Assembly: GCA_026417575.1 (NCBI GenBank)
Contig: JAOACZ010000146.1
Location: 24,678 to 88,677, forward strand
From: a bacterium
GTDB taxonomy: Bacteria; Auribacterota; UBA3054; JAPLST01
Length of the DNA: 64,000 bases
Direction: 5' to 3'
Below are positions 28,135-36,491 of this stretch, piece by piece. Numbering within the stretch: position 1 is the first letter of the stretch; each line of letters begins with the position of its first letter. Position numbers and translations under genes: made by a program. The notes beneath the pieces were generated by a model. The model was not told the DNA's origin, did not search any database, and saw nothing but the letters and a program-made list of their open reading frames with translations.

Positions 28135-30930
28135 TTACTTTGCGCGGGCGCGGCGCTTCGTGCGCAACAACAACGCCGTGGCGACGAGCGTTAGCCCACC
28201 CGCAGGTTCAGGCACAAAGCCACCGGAATAGGCCACACCCCAGGGAACCGGTGTGTACGGTACGTTGACCGCGGAGACGCGGATTTGATACGTCCCTACA
28301 GGGGGGTTCTCAATCAGCACGGCTTCAACAGTGTTCATGTGATCGCCGGTGGAGACAGTGCCAAGAGCGTGAATCCACATGTCACCCGCAGTCTGGTAGT
28401 ACCAAACATTGTTCGTCCCGAAACATGTCCGGGGAGAAATGGCGCCAACATCACGGCAGGCCCGCAGTGTTGGCGTAATCAGGCGAGAGCCGATGAAAAA
28501 CGTGGACGAAGTGATGACAATAGGGCTATAGAGAACCTGCACGTACCTAAAGCCAACGCCTGCACCTGAGAGACTCAACGGGCCGCCAGCAAGAACTTGG
28601 GCGGGGAAGCCGTTTGTTTCGGCCCAGATGTAGGAACCGAAAACGCCCCCAGTCCCGTTGGCGTCGTACAGGATATGGAACAGCCGAGTGATGGTGAGGG
28701 GCGTGGTGGGTGCGGTGCAGCGTTGAGCCTCAAACAAGTTTGTTGGCGAAGAGAAAGTGACGGCAGTCGTGTTAGTGTAATAGAACAGGTCAAGACGGGA
28801 ATTTTGGAGGACGGGGAAGTTCGTGTTGCCGTTAGGGTCAACGACACGGAGGTCAAGGTTATTGAGTAAGCCGCCGCCACGGCGCGCGGAATAAGTGACA
28901 TTCTGAGCGTTGAGCGAACCGGCCACGTCGTACCAGGCGAGGGTGGCCTTGAAGGGGATGGAACTATCGTAGACGATGACGTTTGTGACGAAGGTGGTGG
29001 GGGTGGTGAAGGCATTAGTCCAGACGTGCATGCGGTAGGTGGGGGGGCCGTAGAAGGCGTTTTCGAGGTTGAGGCGGCCCCAGCCCTGGACGTTGTTGGG
29101 GGCAGGGCCGGTTTCCTGGGTAGCGCCGGTACCATATTGGCCGGGGGCGATATCGGTGGCGCTATTGAGGAGGATGGCTTTGATGAGGGGTCCCGGGGGG
29201 TTGAGGAAGTTATGAACGACGCGCAGGTATTCGCGGACGACAGCAGCAGCCCCGGCGACGAGCGGAGTGGCCGAGCTGCTGCCGCCGGCAAAGACGTAAT
29301 TGGTTTGGCCGGCGAGGAGGTTACCGCGGCCCCAGAGCACATTGTCGATGCTGCCGGGTGCAATTGCGTGACTGAGCGGGGCGGCGATATAGGTGCCTGG
29401 GGCGACGATGTCAGGTTTGAGACGGCCGTCCTGGCACGGGCCACGGCTGGAGATAGCAGCTAGGCCAGCAGCGGCGTTGGCGACGTGATCGGTGCTGATG
29501 GGTGTGGCAGGGAAGCGAGTGGAGAAGAAGCCACCCCACGTACCAGATTCCGTGGCGGAGCGAAGGTTTTCCGTGGCACCGACAGCGATGCAGTTTTTCG
29601 CAGCAGCGGGGCTGGCAATGGAGCCGAGATCAACGACGCCGTTGGGAGGGTTCGTATCCGCGCCTGCGTTGCCAGCGGAGAAGCAGACTACGAGCTCGGG
29701 ATTTCGGAGCGTAAAGAAATCGACGTGACGGCAGAGGGTATCGTACTGACCGTAGACGTCAGCTCCCCAGCTATTGTTCTGGATGCGGGCGCCGGCAGCA
29801 TAGGCTTGGGCGAGGAGGCCGGTGATTCCGTGGGGGAGGTAGATAACCCCGGCCAGAGCGGGATCATTACTGCCTTGGGCTTGGAAGACGAGGCGGGCCT
29901 TGGGGGCGATACCAACGTAGGCGTTGGTGGGGAAGCCGTTAGTCTGTGGCCACGCGCCAGAAAGGACGCCATTGCCAAGCGCGGAACCGGCGACATGCGT
30001 GCCGTGGCCGTCGAAGGGATCGCTGGCACCGTCGCCCAAATTATCGAAGATTTGCACGATCCGGGTTCCGCCAAGGGTATCTTCAAAATCGTCGTGGATG
30101 TCGGTCGTGTTGACACCGATGTCCAGCCCGGAATCAGCCACGGCAATGATTTCGTTGCTGCCGGTGAAGTTGCGGATCGTCCACATATCGCGGGCATCCA
30201 CGATGTCAGGAGCTACACTCATGTGTAGTGCGAGCAGCGGTGCGTAATCCACGAGAAGCACGCCGGGCAGGGCGGCGACGGTGTCAATGAGTTTGGTGGG
30301 GACGGTAACAATCATGGCGCCGTCGTCGTCGGGCTCGCGAGTGCCAAGGTGTTCAAGCTGGCTGGCGAGGAGTTTGATGTCAGCGTCGGGGGCGGGGAGG
30401 ACAGCCAGACGGATGGTGGGGCGGGTACCGGCGCGGCCGCAGCGTGCGGTCTCAAGCAGCTCAGAAATGCGGAACTGAGGCGCATATGCGCCGAGCCAGC
30501 GGACGCCGGGGAGGGCGCGCAAAGCGGCGGCATCGGTGCTGCTGAGGCGTAGGACGTAGCCGTTTTCAGGCAGCGTGCGCAGAGCAGGGAGATTCCGTTG
30601 GCTTAACCAACGAATGTGCGCAGGCGTGGGTGGAGTGCTAAACTGGACGAGGTAAAGGTTATCAGCGGGTGTTTTTTGCGCGGCGCTCAAATCGACAGAC
30701 ATGCCACGGTTGTCTTTCCTGGCGACGGGGTCAATCAGACGGCCACCGAGATGGAGATACTGCGCAGGCCGTGTGGTATCAATTACGACCGAGTCAAGCG
30801 CGGCGCGACGCAGAGATGGTGTGAGAGGCCCACTGGCTGAAGAGGGTGGCACCGCGAGGAGAGGATGAAGAGACGCTGTGATGAAGAGAAGGGAAAGGGA
30901 AAAGGTGGCTGCTTTGATTGGGTGTTTCAT
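28135..30930 (-). CDS. S8 family subtilisin-like serine peptidase with PEP-CTERM tail (paralog 1)
   Basis: IIAVADSGLDIG (Asp), GHGTHVAGSALGNG (His), GGSSSATPLVAGAAAVV (Ser); C-terminus FVPEPAGGLTLVATALLLRTKRRARAK; start MKHPIKAATFSLSLLF at 30930. Confidence 0.95.
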   Translation of the reverse strand: MKHPIKAATFSLSLLFITASLHPLLAVPPSSASGPLTPSLRRAALDSVVIDTTRPAQYLHLGGRLIDPVARKDNRGMSVDLSAAQKTPADNLYLVQFSTPPTPAHIRWLSQRNLPALRTLPENGYVLRLSSTDAAALRALPGVRWLGAYAPQFRISELLETARCGRAGTRPTIRLAVLPAPDADIKLLASQLEHLGTREPDDDGAMIVTVPTKLIDTVAALPGVLLVDYAPLLALHMSVAPDIVDARDMWTIRNFTGSNEIIAVADSGLDIGVNTTDIHDDFEDTLGGTRIVQIFDNLGDGASDPFDGHGTHVAGSALGNGVLSGAWPQTNGFPTNAYVGIAPKARLVFQAQGSNDPALAGVIYLPHGITGLLAQAYAAGARIQNNSWGADVYGQYDTLCRHVDFFTLRNPELVVCFSAGNAGADTNPPNGVVDLGSIASPAAAKNCIAVGATENLRSATESGTWGGFFSTRFPATPISTDHVANAAAGLAAISSRGPCQDGRLKPDIVAPGTYIAAPLSHAIAPGSIDNVLWGRGNLLAGQTNYVFAGGSSSATPLVAGAAAVVREYLRVVHNFLNPPGPLIKAILLNSATDIAPGQYGTGATQETGPAPNNVQGWGRLNLENAFYGPPTYRMHVWTNAFTTPTTFVTNVIVYDSSIPFKATLAWYDVAGSLNAQNVTYSARRGGGLLNNLDLRVVDPNGNTNFPVLQNSRLDLFYYTNTTAVTFSSPTNLFEAQRCTAPTTPLTITRLFHILYDANGTGGVFGSYIWAETNGFPAQVLAGGPLSLSGAGVGFRYVQVLYSPIVITSSTFFIGSRLITPTLRACRDVGAISPRTCFGTNNVWYYQTAGDMWIHALGTVSTGDHMNTVEAVLIENPPVGTYQIRVSAVNVPYTPVPWGVAYSGGFVPEPAGGLTLVATALLLRTKRRARAK

Positions 30931-30968
30931 TGTGTCGCTCCCTGACGATTTAAACAATGGAACGCTGT

Positions 30969-30997
30969 ATTATATCACGTGCCCGCTGGTATGTCAA
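30969..30997 (-). promoter_or_regulatory. consensus promoter TTGACA-N17-TATAAT for subtilase paralog 1
   Basis: Perfect -35 and -10 hexamers on the minus strand. Confidence 0.8.
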
Positions 30998-31312
30998 GTC
31001 GCGACAAGGGGCGGGGCTTGTGACTGGCGGCATCTGGCAAAGCCAGAGCAGTTGGGTGGACCGGAGGGGCCTGCTGAGATGGCAACAGTGCTCCGGTACG
31101 GACAGGAAAGGCAGCCGGCGCCCTTTCTGTTGCACCGCGTCGGCCTCAATGGCATACCGCGCTTAGCGTGCTGTGTCGGAGGCAGGTGCTAGAGGGATGC
31201 GGGTGTGGCTGGGTGGATGAAGGTGCAGAGCTGGCAGTCCGAGCGGGTAAATAGGGAGCGAGTAACAGGGCAATTTGACCAGGTGTGAGCAGAAGATGCA
31301 CAGTGGAAATGA

Positions 31313-31344
31313 GGGGGGAGGGGTGGGTGGGGTGGTGGGTAGGG
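31313..31344 (+). other. G-quadruplex-forming tract
   Basis: GGGGGGAGGGGTGGGTGGGGTGGTGGGTAGGG. Confidence 0.7.
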
Positions 31345-31491
31345 AAGCTGCCAGACATAAGCGGTTGCAAGGGAGCTAGTTAGTAGGGCGGGGAGGGAGA
31401 ACAGACAAAAGGGTACGCTAATACCACAATATGGCACACACGTTGCTCTCACCAACTCGACAGTCAGTAACCCCTAACCACGAGGAAGCAA

Positions 31492-32061
31492 ATGAAACCT
31501 TCACTCACATACGGTCTCGCCACTGCGGCAGTGGTGCTGGCCACGACAGCGTTTGTCTACGCAGGTGGTGCCTGCGGTTGGAAAGCAGCCTCACGTGATG
31601 AGGCAGCTGTGTACGGTAAAGGTGGTACGTGTGGCAGCGCGACCGCGGCGGAATGTGCCACCAAGTGTACAAAAGGCTGTTACTGTGACACGAGTTGCCC
31701 AGGCAAGGAGACGGCTGAGCATGGGTACCGTGTGATTGACACAGCCAGCCTCAAGGCATTGCTCGCGTCTGGTGAGCCAGTGACGGTAGTGGACGCGCGG
31801 AGTGGCAAGTACGATGACGGGCGGCGCATTGCGGGCGCAATCAGCCTGCCAGCCAACGCGAGTGACGAGGCGATCGCGCGGGCCTTGCCAGACAAGCAGG
31901 CGAAAATTGTCACCTACTGCAGCAATACCAAGTGCCCCGCGAGTGCTAAACTAGCGAAACGGTTGGTAGCTCTTGGGTACACGAATGTGCACAAGTATCC
32001 TGACGGGATCGCGGGCTGGACAGCGGCTGGCAACCCGGTGAGCACCGTGGCTGCGAAGTAG
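31492..32061 (+). CDS. exported rhodanese-domain protein with Cys-rich N-terminal segment
   Basis: Signal peptide, then ACGWK...TCGS...ECATKCTKGCYCDTSCPG, then rhodanese VTVVDARSGKYDDGRRIAGAISLP...VTYCSNTKCPAS...YPDGIAGWTAAGNPV. Confidence 0.88.
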   Translation: MKPSLTYGLATAAVVLATTAFVYAGGACGWKAASRDEAAVYGKGGTCGSATAAECATKCTKGCYCDTSCPGKETAEHGYRVIDTASLKALLASGEPVTVVDARSGKYDDGRRIAGAISLPANASDEAIARALPDKQAKIVTYCSNTKCPASAKLAKRLVALGYTNVHKYPDGIAGWTAAGNPVSTVAAK

Positions 32062-32095
32062 CCGCTGGCTGTACGTACGGTTGGTAACCCCAAAG

Positions 32096-32128
32096 AGGAT
32101 GTGGCCTAACAAGCCACATCCTTTTTTT
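32096..32128 (+). terminator. rho-independent terminator downstream of the rhodanese gene
   Basis: AGGATGTGGC-ctaacaa-GCCACATCCT followed by a T run: perfect 10-bp stem. Confidence 0.93.
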
Positions 32129-32169
32129 GCCGTATGGGCATGCATGTCGTGATCTGCGCACGTCTGGCC

Positions 32170-32392
32170 GACCGCGTGTTCACGCGAATCCGTTTCGCAC
32201 GAACACAAGGGACGCACAGCGCCGTTCGCAATTGACAAAAATTGTCAATGGAATGCGCGCCTGGTGCGGCGGGCGAACGCGGGTTAGATTTGCGAGCAGC
32301 GGGGGCGGTGACCCTCCTTTTTATGGGCGTTGGTTGAGTGCGGGGAGCAGCAACGCGCAGAAGACGCGGGCAGCAAAGGCCGGCGCCCCTCC
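32170..32392. repeat. interspersed repeat copy C (opposite orientation to A/B)
   Basis: gaccgcgtgttcacgcgaatccgtttcgcacgaac... matches 32468 onward (offset +298) and the reverse complement of A/B modules. Confidence 0.85.
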
Positions 32393-32467
32393 CGACGACG
32401 TCATACGGCGTGAAATGTTGTCTGCATTCGACAAAAAATGTTGATTGAGAGGATCGCCGGCCCCGGC

Positions 32468-32690
32468 GACCGCGTGTTCACGCGAATCCGTTTCGCACGA
32501 ACACAAGGGACGCACAGCGCCGTTAGCAATTGACAAAAACTGTCAATGGAATTTGCGCCTGGTGCGGCGGGCGAACGCGGGTTAGATTTGCGAGCAGCGG
32601 GGGCGGTGACCCTCCTTTTTATGGGCGTTGGTTGAGTGCGGAGAGCAGAAACGCGCAGAAGAGGCGGGCAGCGAGGCCGGTACCCCTCCG
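32468..32690. repeat. interspersed repeat copy D
   Basis: Near-identical to copy C, offset +298. Confidence 0.85.
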
Positions 32691-32849
32691 AAGAAAAAGC
32701 CATTAGTGGTTCGTGTGGGTGGAATGCGTGCGGGGTGGGTTCGTGTGAAGAATCGGCCAGCGGGGCCGGCAAGCCTCCAAAAATGGAATTTTGGGACCCG
32801 AATCGGATGCTGCGCGAGAAATTTGATCGCGCGGGTCGGTGTTCTGCCA

Positions 32850-35651
32850 TCAAATGCGATTTACGTGGGTGCGGCGCTTCTTGAGTAACAACAACGCCGT
32901 GGCTACGAGCGTTAGCCCGCCCGCAGGTTCAGGCACAAAGCCACCGGAATAGGCCATGCCCCATCGAACTGGCGTATACGGCACGTTGGCGCCAGAGACG
33001 AGGATCTGGTAAGTACCCAGGGGCGGGTTGCGGATCACCACGCTTTCGACGGTGTTGATGTGATCGCCAGTGGAGACGGTGCCGTAGGCGTGAATCCACA
33101 TGTCGCCCGCGTTCTGATAAGACCAACCGCTACCGCTGTTGACATATGTGCGCGGCGAGCCACTGTTCGCGTCACGTGCCTGACGCACATTCGTTGCGAT
33201 GAGTTGGGTACCGATGAAAAAGTTCGAGGAGGTGATCGTCAGCGGAGAGGGAAGAGTAATGATAAGGAAGTTAAAGCCGGCAGAGCCACTGGGGAGGGTG
33301 TTGGTGACGGCAAAGAGAGCAGTTCCAGGAAGACCGCCAGCGCCTTCAGCCCAAATGAATGTGCCATGATTTCCCCCTGCTCCACTTGAATCATAGATGA
33401 CTTTGAAAATGTGTGTGATGGTGAGGGGGCGCTGAGGCGCGGTGCACTTTTCGGCCTCCAAGAGACCAGCTGGGCTGCTGGACATGGCGGCGAAAGTGTT
33501 GTTAGTGTAGTAGAACAGATCGAGGCGCGTGTTCTGAGCGAGGGGGAAGTTGGTTTTGCCGGTGGGATCCACGACGCGGAGGTCGAGATCATTCATCAGG
33601 CCGCCGCCACGGATCGCTGTCAAGGAGGCGTTCAACGCGAAGAGAGAGCCGGCCATATCGGTCCAGGCCAGGGTAGCCTTGAAGGGGATGTTGGTATCGT
33701 AGATGACGACGTTGGTCAGGAAGGTGTTCGGGGCGGTGAAGGTATTGGTCCAGAAGTACATGCGGTAGGTAGGAGGGCCATAGAAAGCGTTTTCGAGGGT
33801 GAGGCGGCCCCAGCCTTGAATGCTGTTAGGGGCAGGGCCGGTTTCTTGGGTGGCGCCGGTGCCGTATTGGCCGGGAGCGATATCGGTAGCGCCATTAAGG
33901 AGGATGGCTTTGATGAGAGCAGCAGGGGGGTTGGTGAAGTTATGGGCGCCGTGGAGATACTCGCGGATGACGGCAGCGGCGCCGGCGACGAGCGGGGCGG
34001 CCATGCTTGTGCCGCCACTAAAGACGTAATTAGTCTGGCCAGCGAGAAGCGAGCCGCGCCCCCAGAGGGTGGAGTCAATACTTCCTGGAGGGATGGCGTG
34101 ACTGAGCGTGGAGGCAATGAAGGTACCGGGGGCGACGATGTCTGGCTTGATGCGGCCGTCCTGGCAAGGGCCGCGGCTGGAGAAGGCGGCCATGCCGGTT
34201 GGTGCGTTAGCAACGTGATCATTGTTAATCGGGGCATTCGGGAACCTGCCGGGGAACATGGCGCCCCACGTGCCCGATTCGGTACTGTTGCGGACGTTTT
34301 CGGTGGCGCCGACGGCGGTGCAATTTTTGGCGGCAGCGGGGCTTCCAATGGAGCCGAGATCGACAACGCCGTTGGCGGGGTTGGTGTCCACGCCGGCATT
34401 GCCGGCGGAGAAGCAGACGAAGAAGTCGGGATTTTTGAAGGTAAAGAGATCAAGATCACGGCACGCGTTGTCGTATTCACCATAGAGGTCGGAGCCCCAA
34501 CTATTGTTATGGATACGAGCTCCGGCAGCATAGGCTTGATTGAACAAGCCAAGGATGCCGGTGGGCAAGAAGATGGTGCCTGCCACGCTGGGATTGTTGC
34601 TACCTTGGGCTTGAAAGACGAGGCGGGCCTTGGGGGCGATGCCGGCATGGCTGGTGGAAGGGAAGCCGTTGGTCTGGGGCCATGCGCCGGAAAGGACGCC
34701 ATTGCCAAGGGCGGAGCCGGCGACATGGGTGCCGTGGCCGGAATAGGGGTCGCTGGCACCGTCGCCTAAATTATCGTAAATCTGCGCGATGCGGGTGGCG
34801 CCGAGATTATTCTCGAAGTCATCGTGGATAGCGGTGGAGTTGGTCCCGATGTCCAGGCCGGAATCAGCCACGGCAATGATTTCGTTGCTGCCGGTGAAGT
34901 TGCGGATCGTCCACATATCGCGGGCATCTACAATGCCGGCGGCGACGCTGTTATGCAATTCGTGCAATGGTGCGTAATCTACGAGGAGGACGCCGGGGAG
35001 AGAGGCGACGGTGTCAATGAGTTTGGTGGGGACGGTAACAATCATGGCGCCGTCGTCGTCGGGCTCGCGAGAGCCGAGGTGTTCGAGCTGGCTGGCGAGG
35101 AGCTTGGTATCGGCGCCGGGCGCGGGGAGAACAGCCAAACGGATCGTGGGAAGGGTACCGGCGCGGCCGCAGCGTGCGGTCTCAAGCAGCTCAGAAATGC
35201 GGAACTGAGGCGCATATGCGCCGAGCCAGCGGACGCCGGGGAGGGCGCGCAAAGCGGCGGCATCGCTGGAATGTAAGCGCACAACAAACGCATTCTGTGG
35301 GATTGAACGCAGGAGGGTGAGATTGCGTTGGCCCAGCCAGGTGACCTGCACGGGCGTGAGTGGCATTGTGAATTGCACGATATAGAGATCATCGGTGGGT
35401 GATTTTTGCGCAGCACTGAGATCAACGGCGAGACCGCGATGATCTCTCTTGGCGACAGGGTCAACTATACGGCCAGCGAGGTGAAGGTAACGCGCCGGCT
35501 GCGTCTCATCAATGATCACGGTCCGCAAAGCGGCCTGGCGCAGTGAGGGAATGAAAGGAGCGTCAATGGGGCGCGGGAGTACTTCCGCGTGGAGATAATG
35601 GGACAGAGCGAATAAGAGAAGAAGCGTGATTGCAGCGGGCATATTTTTCAT
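32850..35651 (-). CDS. S8 family subtilisin-like serine peptidase with PEP-CTERM tail (paralog 2)
   Basis: IIAVADSGLDIG, GHGTHVAGSALGNG, GGTSMAAPLVAGAAAVI; C-terminus FVPEPAGGLTLVATALLLLKKRRTHVNRI. Confidence 0.95.
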   Translation of the reverse strand: MKNMPAAITLLLLFALSHYLHAEVLPRPIDAPFIPSLRQAALRTVIIDETQPARYLHLAGRIVDPVAKRDHRGLAVDLSAAQKSPTDDLYIVQFTMPLTPVQVTWLGQRNLTLLRSIPQNAFVVRLHSSDAAALRALPGVRWLGAYAPQFRISELLETARCGRAGTLPTIRLAVLPAPGADTKLLASQLEHLGSREPDDDGAMIVTVPTKLIDTVASLPGVLLVDYAPLHELHNSVAAGIVDARDMWTIRNFTGSNEIIAVADSGLDIGTNSTAIHDDFENNLGATRIAQIYDNLGDGASDPYSGHGTHVAGSALGNGVLSGAWPQTNGFPSTSHAGIAPKARLVFQAQGSNNPSVAGTIFLPTGILGLFNQAYAAGARIHNNSWGSDLYGEYDNACRDLDLFTFKNPDFFVCFSAGNAGVDTNPANGVVDLGSIGSPAAAKNCTAVGATENVRNSTESGTWGAMFPGRFPNAPINNDHVANAPTGMAAFSSRGPCQDGRIKPDIVAPGTFIASTLSHAIPPGSIDSTLWGRGSLLAGQTNYVFSGGTSMAAPLVAGAAAVIREYLHGAHNFTNPPAALIKAILLNGATDIAPGQYGTGATQETGPAPNSIQGWGRLTLENAFYGPPTYRMYFWTNTFTAPNTFLTNVVIYDTNIPFKATLAWTDMAGSLFALNASLTAIRGGGLMNDLDLRVVDPTGKTNFPLAQNTRLDLFYYTNNTFAAMSSSPAGLLEAEKCTAPQRPLTITHIFKVIYDSSGAGGNHGTFIWAEGAGGLPGTALFAVTNTLPSGSAGFNFLIITLPSPLTITSSNFFIGTQLIATNVRQARDANSGSPRTYVNSGSGWSYQNAGDMWIHAYGTVSTGDHINTVESVVIRNPPLGTYQILVSGANVPYTPVRWGMAYSGGFVPEPAGGLTLVATALLLLKKRRTHVNRI

Positions 35652-35685
35652 AGCGACACATGGTCAAGGCTTAAACATTTGATTC

Positions 35686-35714
35686 ATTGTATCACCGTTC
35701 CGAGGTCATGTCAA
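35686..35714 (-). promoter_or_regulatory. promoter TTGACA-N17-TACAAT for subtilase paralog 2
   Basis: Direct sequence match on the minus strand. Confidence 0.75.
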
Positions 35715-35839
35715 ATTCAGGGCAAATTGAAGATGAGCAGGGCCACAGTTGAAGGTGGAGTGGGTGCTGATGTGGCGGGTGTTTTTGAGCAAGTGTTTTT
35801 CGGTAAAGGGTGCGGGCAGGAGGCCGGTTCGCCGTGCCG

Positions 35840-36060
35840 ACAAATTTATATGGCATGAAATGTTGTCTGTAATCGACAAAAAATGTTGATTGGGAGGGTC
35901 GCCGGCCTCGGCGACCGGCTGTTCACGCGAATCTGTTTCGCACGAACACAAGCGAGACAAACCGCCGTTCGCAATTGAGAAAAATTGTTGATTGAATTTG
36001 CGCCTGGTTCGGCGGGCGAACAGAGGTTAGATTTGCGGGCAGGGGGGCGGGTGAGCCTCC
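35840..36060. repeat. interspersed repeat copy E
   Basis: aaatgttgtct..atcgacaaaaaatgttgattggGAGGGTCGCCGGcctCGGCGACC...gttcacgcgaatctgtttcgcacgaacacaag...; homologous to 32398-32600. Confidence 0.8.
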
Positions 36061-36099
36061 ACCGGGAAGGTGCGAGCTAATCGCGTGGCAGCGGGGTGT

Positions 36100-36440
36100 G
36101 TGCGGAGGTTGCGGGCAGCGGGGGCGGTGCCCCTCCATAAATGGAGGTTGCGTGAAGCGTGTGCGCGTTGGTTTCAAGTGCGGTTGCGGTCGCCGGGGCC
36201 GGCGACCCCCAGAAGAAAATGAAAATGGCGGTTGGCGTGGGTTGAATTCGTGCGTAATGTGTTCGTGTGAAGAATCGGGCACCGGGGCCGGTGCTCCTAC
36301 ATAAGCGGGGTTCGCGTGGATTGTGTACGGGTTGGCGTCACGTGGGTTGCGGGCACGGGGTGCCCGTGCCCGTCCGAAACGTGAAGCATGCGTAAAAACC
36401 GTTCGCCGGGGCGGCCCAGCTTCCAAAAAAGCGAACCAGG
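36100..36440. repeat. array of short GC-rich palindromic units (GCACCGGGGCCGGTGC type)
   Basis: Repeated gggCAsCGGGGCCGGTGc-type hairpins ending in ctcc/ctac/cttcc followed by ataaatgg/agaaaatg/aaaaaagc. Confidence 0.7.
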
Positions 36441-36491
36441 AGGACTGTGATCAGCACTGGGCCGGCCCGGACGCAACCTCAACGCGGTGGC

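Noticed and set aside
27833-28231. ORFs with shared peptide SCGRGSREHAVAEA... / VHANPFRTNTRDAQRRSQLTK (also around 32127-32536, 35706-36304)
   Set aside because: Translations of the palindromic interspersed repeats; similarity between them reflects DNA repeats, not protein genes.
33411-34769. 452-aa plus-strand ORF antisense to subtilase paralog 2 (and similar ORFs at 29485-30228 and 33716-34759)
   Set aside because: Gly/Ala/Glu- or Pro/Ser-rich shadow frames of a well-supported S8 gene; arise from high-GC codon bias, no family motifs.
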